DNA from: Clostridia bacterium
GTDB lineage: Bacteria; Bacillota_A; Clostridia; Christensenellales; Aristaeellaceae
Assembly (NCBI GenBank): GCA_017938785.1
Contig: JAGBAU010000060.1
Location: 1-9,426, forward strand
Reading direction: 5' to 3'
DNA: 9,426 bases
Shown: piece by piece, positions 1 to 7,817 of the stretch
Layout of the letters: every line of letters starts with the position of its first letter
How positions within the stretch are numbered: the first letter of the stretch is position 1
Made by a program: the position numbers and the translations under genes
The notes under the pieces: model-generated
Seen by the model: only the letters and a program-made list of their open reading frames with translations
The model's database searches: none
Told to the model about the DNA's origin: nothing

Positions 1-2764
<2,764 letters not shown>

Positions 2765-2768
2765 CTAT

Positions 2769-2797
2769 ATTATAAGAATTCTTTATGAAAAAATGAA
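2769..2797 (-). promoter_or_regulatory. Candidate sigma-A promoter of the beta-galactosidase gene
   Basis: On the minus strand a perfect TATAAT (2774 down to 2769) lies 31 bases upstream of the lacZ ATG. A weak -35, TTCATT (2797 down to 2792, 3 of 6 matches), sits 17 bp before it. Transcription would start near 2762, leaving a leader of about 25 nt that contains the ribosome binding site. The poor -35 suits a promoter that needs an activator, such as the divergent AraC-type protein. Confidence 0.6.
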
Positions 2798-2806
2798 TAA
2801 ACCGGA

Positions 2807-2863
2807 TTGCACAAAACATACACAAAATGATACAATACATAAAACGGTATCGAAAAATATAAT
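2807..2863 (+). promoter_or_regulatory. Candidate promoter(s) of the AraC-type regulator gene
   Basis: Two overlapping options exist. One is TTGCAC (2807-2812), an 18-bp spacer, and TACAAT (2831-2836). The other is a perfect TATAAT (2858-2863) with only a weak -35 (AATACA at 2834-2839). The second -10 is flanked by the dyad GGTAT (2846-2850, shown by offset of one base at most) and ATACC (2862-2866). The first option overlaps the phased repeats, which would allow the regulator to repress its own gene. I cannot choose between them from sequence alone. Confidence 0.4.
2810..2842. repeat. Phased 11-bp imperfect direct repeats, candidate AraC-type operator
   Basis: Three consecutive 11-bp units begin CACAAAACATA (2810-2820), CACAAAATGAT (2821-2831) and ACAATACATAA (2832-2842). 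The first two share their first 7 bases; the third is looser. An 11-bp period puts the units on the same DNA face. AraC-family proteins usually bind direct-repeat half-sites, so this is a reasonable operator for the 2893-3750 regulator. It lies 13 bp beyond the lacZ -35, a usual place for an activator site. Binding is inferred. Confidence 0.45.
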
Positions 2864-2892
2864 ACCTGTCATACAGATCGGAGGTTTCATGC

Positions 2893-3750
2893 ATGTACGT
2901 CAATTCCGGCTATCTGAACAATTCCCGGCTTCCGTTCAAAGATAAGTCCAAACCCCTGATCGTCGGCAGCTGCGGCACCTACCGCCTGCGGACAAAAGAG
3001 AAGCTGCCCACCTGGAGACCCAGGGGACGGCTCGATTATCAATTACTGTATGTGGCTGCCGGAAAGGCCTGCTTCTTCTTCAACGGGCAGGAACAGGAGG
3101 TACCTGCCGGACACATGGTGCTGTTTCGGCCCAAGCAGGAGCAGCATTACGATTACTACGCCAAGGATAAGCCGGAGGTCTACTGGGTACATTTCACCGG
3201 CAGCGATGTGAAGAACATCCTGAGGCATTATGCCATTCCGTTGGAAGAGAATGTATTCTACTGCGGAACCTCCTCCACCTATGCGTACCTGTTCAAGGAA
3301 ATGATCAACGAGTTGCAGAACTGCAAGGTTTCCTATCAGGAGCTGCTGGAAATGTATCTGCGTCAGGTATTCCTGCTGATCCAGCGCAGCCGCGAAGCAG
3401 AGAAGCCCACCGTCAGCACCTACATCCAGGAGGAGATGGAATTTGCGCGCCGGTACTTCAACGAGCATTACAACGAGGCCATCAATATTGAAGAATTCGC
3501 CCAATCCCGCGGTATGAGCATCAGCTGGTTCCTGCGCAACTTCAAGCAGGTGGCCAGGCAATCCCCCATGCAGTACATACTGAACATCCGCATGAACAAC
3601 GCCATCAGCCTGCTGGAAACCACGGACTACAATGTAGCTGAAATCTCCACCATCATCGGCTATGACAATCCCCTCTATTTCAGCAGAATCTTCAAAAAAC
3701 AGAGAGGCGTTTCGCCGTCGGATTACCGGAAGATGCTGGAAAAACGTTGA
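2893..3750 (+). CDS. AraC-family transcriptional regulator, likely controls the divergent lacZ
   Basis: Sequence-specific DNA-binding regulator of 285 residues, a normal length for the family. Residues about 20-130 look like the cupin-type AraC ligand-binding domain (LLYVAAGKACFFFNG, then VPAGHMVLFRP and YWVHFTG). Residues about 180-285 form the AraC DNA-binding domain with two helix-turn-helix units: INIEEFAQSRGMSISWFLR (about 197-215) and VAEISTIIGYDNPLYFSRIF (about 248-267), followed by the typical GVSPSDYRK. The ATG at 2893 was chosen because GGAGG (2880-2884) lies 8 bases upstream and this frame encodes the regulator; an ATG at 2889 is in another frame. Divergent placement next to lacZ suggests it senses a galactoside or related sugar and activates lacZ. 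Family assignment is firm; ligand and targets are inferred. Confidence 0.95.
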   Translation: MYVNSGYLNNSRLPFKDKSKPLIVGSCGTYRLRTKEKLPTWRPRGRLDYQLLYVAAGKACFFFNGQEQEVPAGHMVLFRPKQEQHYDYYAKDKPEVYWVHFTGSDVKNILRHYAIPLEENVFYCGTSSTYAYLFKEMINELQNCKVSYQELLEMYLRQVFLLIQRSREAEKPTVSTYIQEEMEFARRYFNEHYNEAINIEEFAQSRGMSISWFLRNFKQVARQSPMQYILNIRMNNAISLLETTDYNVAEISTIIGYDNPLYFSRIFKKQRGVSPSDYRKMLEKR

Positions 3751-3815
3751 GAACCAGCACAAGCGTTCCGGTTTCGATGGGTGATTTTGTCGCTGTCTGC
3801 ATCCCCCCGGCAAGC

Positions 3816-4952
3816 CTAAGCCTGCTCGGACCTCCAAACGATCTCGCCATTGATCATCGTCATGCATACAGATGCCGCAATCTCAAGCGGATCGCCTCTA
3901 TACAAAACAATATCCGCATCCTTGCCGGGCTTCAGGCTGCCAAGCCGATGCTCCACGCGGCAAATGCGCGCGGCGTCAATGGTAATTGCACGCAGCGCAC
4001 CCCATGCGCCCATACCTTCCTTTGCAGCAAGACCTGCACAGAGCGGAAGGTGCTGAATGCGGGATACAGGATGGTCCGTAGTCAGCGCCACCGTTACCCC
4101 TGCCTTTTGCAGAATGCCCGGGGTTTTGAAGTCGGAAAGGCTCACCTCATCCTTGCTGCGTGAGGCAAGGGAGGGGCCGACAATCGCACAAAACCCGCTT
4201 TGTGCAATCTCTTCTGCGATCAGATGCCCCTCTGTGCAGTGATCCAGGCTCAGATCCAGATGAAACTCTCTCGCGATGCGCATGGCCGTGAAGATATCGT
4301 CTGCGCGATGGACGTGGGCCTTCAGGGGGATTCTCCTTTCAAAGAGCTCCCGGTAGCATTCCATGCCGAACTGGCCTGTGCTGCCGGAATTGAAGTACTG
4401 CTGCGCAAGGGTCAGCTCCTCGCGGATCAGTGACGCAATGCCCATGCGGGTGGACGGCATATTTCCATTGGGGCCATAGCAGCTCATGGGGTTTTCTCCA
4501 AATGCCAGCTTGATCGCCGAGGGCGCCATCACGATCATATCATCGATGCAGCGGCCATGGGTCTTGATAAAAGCGAATTGTCCTCCGATGGGATTGGAAC
4601 TCCCGGGGCCGACCATTACGCCTGTAACACCCGCAGCCAGTGCATTGTGGAAAGCGCTGTCCATGGGATTCACAGCATCGATCGCACGCATGCAGGGCGT
4701 AACCGGATTCGTTCCTTCGTTGCATTCGTCTCCCTGTCCGGTTTTTTTCTCCTCGGATATGCCAATGTGGCTGTGCGCATCGATGAATCCCGGATATACA
4801 CGCAGCCCCGAGGCGTCGATGATCTGCATGCGCTCCGTAGGCTGAATATGGTTCGATATTTGAAGGATTTTTCCCTGATCAATCAGCAGATCGCCATGAA
4901 TCGCCTCGTTCGCCTCCATTGTATATAGAAGTCCGTTCCGAATCAAAATCAT
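3816..4952 (-). CDS. Metal-dependent amidohydrolase, imidazolonepropionase-like group
   Basis: Predicted cytoplasmic hydrolase of 378 residues from the amidohydrolase superfamily, substrate unknown. The ATG at 4950-4952 was preferred because GGGAGGG lies just upstream and the protein then begins with the usual N-terminal beta-sandwich strand (MILIRNGLLYTME). The reading frame stays open upstream to 5036, but that part lacks family features. Metal-binding signature: H60 and H62 in GFIDAHSHIG, K148 or E153 in AIKLAFGENP as bridging ligand, H213/H215 in LKAHVHRADD, H238 in SLDHCTEGH, and D293 in ALTTDHPVS. The C-terminal GSLKPGKDADIVLYRGDPL is the standard end of this fold. It belongs near COG1228-type proteins; related groups act on imidazolonepropionate, dipeptides or cyclic amides. 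It stands alone, convergent with the AraC gene and divergent from the Asn/Gln-rich gene. It could act with the hydantoin-type operon about 1.3 kb away, but nothing here proves that. Confidence 0.9.
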   Translation of the reverse strand: MILIRNGLLYTMEANEAIHGDLLIDQGKILQISNHIQPTERMQIIDASGLRVYPGFIDAHSHIGISEEKKTGQGDECNEGTNPVTPCMRAIDAVNPMDSAFHNALAAGVTGVMVGPGSSNPIGGQFAFIKTHGRCIDDMIVMAPSAIKLAFGENPMSCYGPNGNMPSTRMGIASLIREELTLAQQYFNSGSTGQFGMECYRELFERRIPLKAHVHRADDIFTAMRIAREFHLDLSLDHCTEGHLIAEEIAQSGFCAIVGPSLASRSKDEVSLSDFKTPGILQKAGVTVALTTDHPVSRIQHLPLCAGLAAKEGMGAWGALRAITIDAARICRVEHRLGSLKPGKDADIVLYRGDPLEIAASVCMTMINGEIVWRSEQA

Positions 4953-4965
4953 AATTGTCCCTCCC

Positions 4966-4995
4966 GAATAATTCTGTGCATAGTTTTGCATGATT
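4966..4995 (+). promoter_or_regulatory. Possible forespore sigma-G-like promoter before the Asn/Gln-rich gene
   Basis: GAATA (4966-4970), an 18-bp spacer, then CATGATT (4989-4995). The Bacillus sigma-G consensus is roughly GHATR, 17-18 bp, CATWHTA, so the -35 matches and the -10 has two mismatches. Transcription would begin near 5002, giving a leader of about 36 nt that includes the ribosome binding site. No better sigma-A promoter was seen for this gene. Short AT-rich motifs can match by chance. Confidence 0.3.
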
Positions 4996-5000
4996 TGCAA
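4986..5000. promoter_or_regulatory. Perfect dyad TTGCA-N5-TGCAA, candidate operator
   Basis: A perfect 5-bp inverted repeat with a 5-bp centre lies in the 85-bp gap between two divergent genes: the amidohydrolase (start 4952) and the Asn/Gln-rich gene (start 5038). Its shape suits a dimeric regulator. It overlaps the possible -10 element of the plus-strand gene, so binding would block that promoter. No specific regulator family is identifiable. Confidence 0.35.
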
Positions 5001-5037
5001 CAAACTATCCCCGAAATCAAGAAGGGGAGGCATCATT

Positions 5038-5193
5038 ATGTCTTATAACCAGAACAACAACTACTCCAACAGCCAGAGCAACAACCAGAACAATAACCAG
5101 CGCAACAATCAGTCCAACAACCAGTCCAACAACCAGCGCAACAATCAGTCCAATAATCAGTCCAATAACCAGAACAACAACCAGCAGCGTTAA
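5038..5193 (+). CDS. Asn/Gln-rich repeat small protein (51 residues), function unknown
   Basis: Not assigned to a family. The protein has 25 Asn, 12 Gln, 8 Ser, 3 Arg, 2 Tyr and 1 Met, and no acidic residue, Lys, Cys or Trp. After the start MSYNQNNNYSNSQSNNQNNN it consists of NNQ(S/R/N) tetrapeptides to residue 48 and ends NNQQR. A 12-residue unit, QRNNQSNNQSNN, occurs twice without change (21-32 and 33-44). It is likely a true gene: GGGGAGG (5024-5030) sits 7 bases before the ATG, and a strong terminator follows 34 bases after the stop. No signal peptide or membrane segment is seen; it should be disordered and slightly basic. Bacillus gamma-type small acid-soluble spore proteins are also Asn/Gln-rich repeats of low complexity, so a spore nitrogen-store or spore-layer role is a reasonable guess, but no diagnostic SASP motif is present. 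A prion-like or RNA-binding role is the other option. Confidence 0.75.
   Translation: MSYNQNNNYSNSQSNNQNNNQRNNQSNNQSNNQRNNQSNNQSNNQNNNQQR
5098..5169 (+). repeat. Tandem 36-bp repeat (two copies) inside the Asn/Gln-rich gene
   Basis: Copies at 5098-5133 and 5134-5169 both encode QRNNQSNNQSNN. They differ at three positions only, all C-to-T changes in the third base of Asn codons, so the protein unit is identical. Each 36-bp unit is itself three 12-bp units of the form CAG-(CGC/TCC)-AAY-AAY. Confidence 0.9.
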
Positions 5194-5227
5194 GCTTCCA
5201 AAGAAAATATCGATCTGATGAAAACAG

Positions 5228-5252
5228 GGCTCCCGGAATCCGGGAGCCTTTT
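5228..5252 (+). terminator. Intrinsic terminator after the Asn/Gln-rich gene
   Basis: Perfect 9-bp GC-rich stem GGCTCCCGG / CCGGGAGCC with an AAT loop, followed by TTTTCCTT. It starts 34 bases past the stop codon. It makes the 51-residue gene a separate single-gene transcript from the SodC unit downstream. Confidence 0.9.
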
Positions 5253-5305
5253 CCTTATGCGATTGCATATCTTTCAATCGTATCCATCTTCCTTTATGGT
5301 GAATA

Positions 5306-5314
5306 TGGTAAAAT
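5306..5314 (+). promoter_or_regulatory. Candidate extended -10 promoter for the 86-residue gene / sodC unit
   Basis: TGGTAAAAT fits the extended -10 form TGnTAtAAT (5 of 6 in the hexamer). No convincing -35 lies 16-18 bp upstream, which extended -10 promoters can lack. Transcription would start near 5321, with a leader of about 79 nt. The rest of the 5194-5399 gap holds only the terminator. Confidence 0.35.
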
Positions 5315-5399
5315 GCCAGGATGCGGACAATATCTCTATGCCCTTCCGTCAGGCGTATGACCGCACGCACATCGGGAAAGCTAACGCCGAGGTGATTTT

Positions 5400-5660
5400 A
5401 TGGCCAAGCAAGGCATGGCAAGACCTGAGCAAACGCACACCCAGGCAAGGAACGAAACTCCACCCGTACCGGAGCTTCAGGGAAAGGCAAAGAATGGCAA
5501 GCAGTCTGCCAATCCCATCATCAGCGGTACATCCGGCCCCGATCAAAAGGTGTTCCACACGGATAGGCCCATTTCAGAGGCTTATCGCGCAGTTGACAAC
5601 GATCTCGCCCGGGACAACATCGAAAACGATCTGCCGGACGCCGATCTGCAAGACCTTTGA
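5400..5660 (+). CDS. Small charged protein of unknown function (86 residues), in a unit with sodC
   Basis: I do not recognise a family. The ATG follows GAGGTGATTTT, a good ribosome binding site at normal spacing. The sequence is polar throughout, without signal peptide, membrane segment or Cys. The N-terminal half is basic and proline-containing (TPPVPELQGKAKNGK at residues 20-34, then ANPIISGT at 37-44). The C-terminal third is acidic: residues 60-86 hold nine Asp/Glu and two Arg, in a probable helix (ISEAYRAVDNDLARDNIEND). This basic-to-acidic layout suggests a soluble, perhaps partly disordered protein that binds a partner or nucleic acid. It ends 49 bases before sodC with no terminator between, so co-transcription is likely. 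The shared initiation sequence with sodC supports it being translated. Spore or stress roles are possible but unproven. Confidence 0.72.
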   Translation: MAKQGMARPEQTHTQARNETPPVPELQGKAKNGKQSANPIISGTSGPDQKVFHTDRPISEAYRAVDNDLARDNIENDLPDADLQDL

Positions 5661-5709
5661 CCGGACACAAACCGCCGCATCCGGACATAAGCTGGGGTGA
5701 GGTGATTTT

Positions 5710-6156
5710 ATGCATCAATACTCCAGCCGCCCAGATGCGGTGGCTTATGTCAGGGGCAGCGCGGATGCGCCCAATATAAATGGCCAGGTTCGGTTTTATC
5801 AGGAACCACGCAGCGTACGGGTGGAAGCGGATATAGACGGTCTTCCGAAAAACAGCGAGAGCGGTTTCTTCGGCTTCCACATCCATGAAGGAAACAGCTG
5901 CGCCGGTACAGCCTTCCCGCAAACGGGCGGCCACTATAATCCCGACGGTGCCTCCCATCCCAGGCATGCCGGCGATCTGCCGCCCCTGATGCTATATCAG
6001 GGACGCGCCCGCATGACAGTGTGCACAGATCGTTTCCGGGTTCAGGACATCCTTGGTCGAACGGTGGTCATCCACAGCAATCCGGATGATTTTCGTACAC
6101 AGCCTGCCGGCGACGCAGGAACCAAGATCGCCTGCGGCGTAATTGGAAGAAGCTAA
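5710..6156 (+). CDS. sodC: Cu/Zn superoxide dismutase family protein, without signal peptide
   Basis: Converts superoxide to oxygen and hydrogen peroxide. The protein has 148 residues, close to the size of a mature Cu/Zn SOD domain (about 150). All ligands are visible: copper H57 and H59 (GFHIHEG), bridging H75 (GGHYNP), H122 (VVIHSNPDDF); zinc H75, H83, H86 and D89 (HPRHAGDLP). C64 and C142 can form the conserved disulfide. The C-terminal GDAGTKIACGVIG matches the family end motif, but Lys139 stands where the usual substrate-guiding Arg is found. The zinc loop is short: H83 and H86 are 3 apart, against 9 in bovine SOD. The first 15 residues (MHQYSSRPDAVAYVR) are not a signal peptide, whereas most bacterial SodC proteins are exported; it may act in the cytoplasm or on a spore surface. 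The start is set by GAGGTGATTTT before the ATG. It is the second gene of a likely two-gene unit ending at the hairpin at 6200-6238. Confidence 0.93.
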   Translation: MHQYSSRPDAVAYVRGSADAPNINGQVRFYQEPRSVRVEADIDGLPKNSESGFFGFHIHEGNSCAGTAFPQTGGHYNPDGASHPRHAGDLPPLMLYQGRARMTVCTDRFRVQDILGRTVVIHSNPDDFRTQPAGDAGTKIACGVIGRS

Positions 6157-6196
6157 TCCCCAAATGCATACCCACAGGCAATGCCTGATCCCATAC

Positions 6197-6240
6197 GCAA
6201 ACTCCCCCTTTATGACCAACAGGCATAAAAGGGGAGTTGC
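6197..6240. terminator. Likely bidirectional terminator between sodC and the hyuA-like gene
   Basis: A 15-bp inverted repeat with one mismatch, AACTCCCCCTTTATG (6200-6214) and CATAAAAGGGGAGTT (6224-6238), with a 9-nt loop; GC/GC at the base can extend it past a bulge. It lies between the convergent ends of sodC (6156) and the minus-strand operon (6267). The tracts after it are only modestly T-rich (GCCTTATT on plus, TGCG on minus), so efficiency is uncertain, but position and stem strength support termination both ways. Confidence 0.75.
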
Positions 6241-6266
6241 CTTATTCAATTACTCTGTCATTCCAT

Positions 6267-7817
6267 TTACTTCAGTTCACCGGCAGCCTTCACCTTTACG
6301 CGGCAGGTATTGCCGGGATAATAGGCAAGCGGAACATCCTCAACCTCGATGATCTCCACGGTTTCGCGGATCGCACCGGCATTGACTGCCATATCGATCG
6401 CTTCGCTCTTGGCCTTTTCAAGGGCCTGGTCGCGGGGCAGTTCATCATAATTGATCAGCGCTTCATAGGTGCCGCTGACCTTGGAAATTGCGGAGCCGAT
6501 GGCGTTTGCGGTGCCGAAGAAGCTGGGCTTGGTTACGGTCTTCGCACCCGCCAGGTTCTCCGGCAGGATGATGGAACCGCCGCCGACCATGATGACGTCC
6601 AGATCATCGCTGGAGACCTTCATCACGTCGATGCTGTCCTCCACCAGCTCGCGGATCGCAGCCATCGCCTTGAGCGCCAGTTCCTGATCGATGTGAGCAA
6701 CCTTCGAGGCATCGCCAATGTCTGCCATACCCAGGCGCACGGCAATATCGGTAGCCGTCAGGATGTCGCCGCCGAACACCAGTGCCTTCTCGGTGATTTC
6801 ATAGCCAACGCTGTCAGGGCCGACAGTTACGCTGCCGTCCGCCCTTTCACGCACGATGGAACCGCCGCCCAGGCCGATGGAATAAACGTCCGGCATGCGG
6901 AAGTTGGTGCGCACGCCGCCGATGTTCACGGCCACGCCGGATTCACGGGGGAAACCATTCTGAATTACGCCCAGGTCGGTGGTGGTGCCGCCAACGTCAA
7001 TGACGATGGCATTGTCCAGCTTGCTCAGGTAGCTTGCGCCGCGAATGGAGTTCGTCGGGCCGCAGGCTACGGTCAGGATGGGATAGCGGCGGGCGTATTC
7101 CATGGTCATCAGCGTGCCGTCGTTCTGAGAGAGATAAATCTCCGCATTGGTTACGCCTTCCTGTGCGAGGCTGTAGGCGAAGCCTTCGGTGAAGCGCTCG
7201 GCAACCTTGTACAGCGCTGCGTTCAGGATGGTGGCATTTTCGCGCTCGATCAGGCCCATGCTGCCGATTTCGCTGGAAATGGAGATGTGCACATCCTCCC
7301 CCATGACCTCACGGCAGATTTCTGCTGCGCGAAGTTCATGGTCGGCACGAACGGTAGAGAATACACAGGAGATGGCGACGGACTGTACCTTGCCCTTGAG
7401 TTCTGCAAAGAATTCCCTTACAGCTTCCTCATCCAGCGGCGCCAGTTCCTTGCCGTCGTACTCAAAGCCGCCGCAGATCACAGCGCTCTTTTCACAGATG
7501 AACTGAATATCATCCGCCCAGTCCACCATGGGCAGCACGCCCGTGGTGGCAGGTGCGCCGATGCGCAGCAGACCGATCTTGGCGAGGTTCTTTCTTTCAA
7601 CGATGGCGTTGGTGCACTGGGTGGTGCCCAGCATGGCCTGTCCGATCTGGCTGCGGTCAATCTGCGTCTTGTCCAGCAGCTGCTGAACCGCGCCCATGAT
7701 GCCCTCAAAGATATTGCCGGAGGTGGGATTCTTCACCTCTGCAATCACATCCAGATTGCTGTCAATCAAAACGGCGTCGGTATTGGTGCCGCCTACGTCG
7801 ATACCCAGCTTATACAT
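6267..7817 (-). CDS. Hydantoinase/oxoprolinase family protein (HyuA-type, ATP-dependent)
   Basis: Predicted ATP-dependent ring-opening amidase of 516 residues. Known relatives are the HyuA subunit of hydantoinases, 5-oxoprolinase and the acetone carboxylase beta subunit. The N-terminal HyuA domain (about 3-170) starts with the phosphate-binding loop GIDVGGTNTDAVLID (D7, G9, G10, T11). The main domain (about 190-480) has the second loop VIDVGGTTTDLGVI (D274, D281), the GLGGGSI stretch and VGGGSI (411-416). The HyuB partner common in two-subunit hydantoinases is not visible here. The ATG at 7815-7817 was chosen over an upstream in-frame start because GGGAGGTG lies just before it and the phosphate loop then sits at the usual N-terminal place. 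The start overlaps the end of the DUF917 gene by 8 bases, so translation is probably coupled. The substrate is unknown; a hydantoin, thiohydantoin or similar lactam is inferred from family and neighbours. Confidence 0.93.
   Translation of the reverse strand: MYKLGIDVGGTNTDAVLIDSNLDVIAEVKNPTSGNIFEGIMGAVQQLLDKTQIDRSQIGQAMLGTTQCTNAIVERKNLAKIGLLRIGAPATTGVLPMVDWADDIQFICEKSAVICGGFEYDGKELAPLDEEAVREFFAELKGKVQSVAISCVFSTVRADHELRAAEICREVMGEDVHISISSEIGSMGLIERENATILNAALYKVAERFTEGFAYSLAQEGVTNAEIYLSQNDGTLMTMEYARRYPILTVACGPTNSIRGASYLSKLDNAIVIDVGGTTTDLGVIQNGFPRESGVAVNIGGVRTNFRMPDVYSIGLGGGSIVRERADGSVTVGPDSVGYEITEKALVFGGDILTATDIAVRLGMADIGDASKVAHIDQELALKAMAAIRELVEDSIDVMKVSSDDLDVIMVGGGSIILPENLAGAKTVTKPSFFGTANAIGSAISKVSGTYEALINYDELPRDQALEKAKSEAIDMAVNAGAIRETVEIIEVEDVPLAYYPGNTCRVKVKAAGELK

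Noticed and set aside
3043..3867. 274-codon minus-strand frame opposite the AraC-type gene
   Set aside because: The plus-strand AraC protein is unmistakable; the minus frame lacks domains and would overlap the amidohydrolase end.
4953..5036. 28-residue N-terminal extension of the amidohydrolase from an ATG at 5036
   Set aside because: It has no family similarity, covers the divergent promoter region, and the internal ATG at 4952 has the better ribosome binding site and the expected N-terminal strand.
5038..5193. 12-bp periodic repeats read as a possible CRISPR or satellite array
   Set aside because: The units are in-frame codons without unique spacers, and lie in an ORF with ribosome binding site and terminator.
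5017..5370. 117-codon minus-strand frame with a Val/Leu-rich stretch resembling a membrane protein
   Set aside because: The hydrophobic run is the reverse reading of Asn/Gln codons (GTT/TTG-type complements) in the repeat gene, and the frame crosses a strong plus-strand terminator.
6175..6187. Palindrome CAGGCA-A-TGCCTG after sodC
   Set aside because: A one-base centre cannot form a hairpin of this stem, and no gene start is near; the 15-bp inverted repeat just downstream is the more likely functional element.
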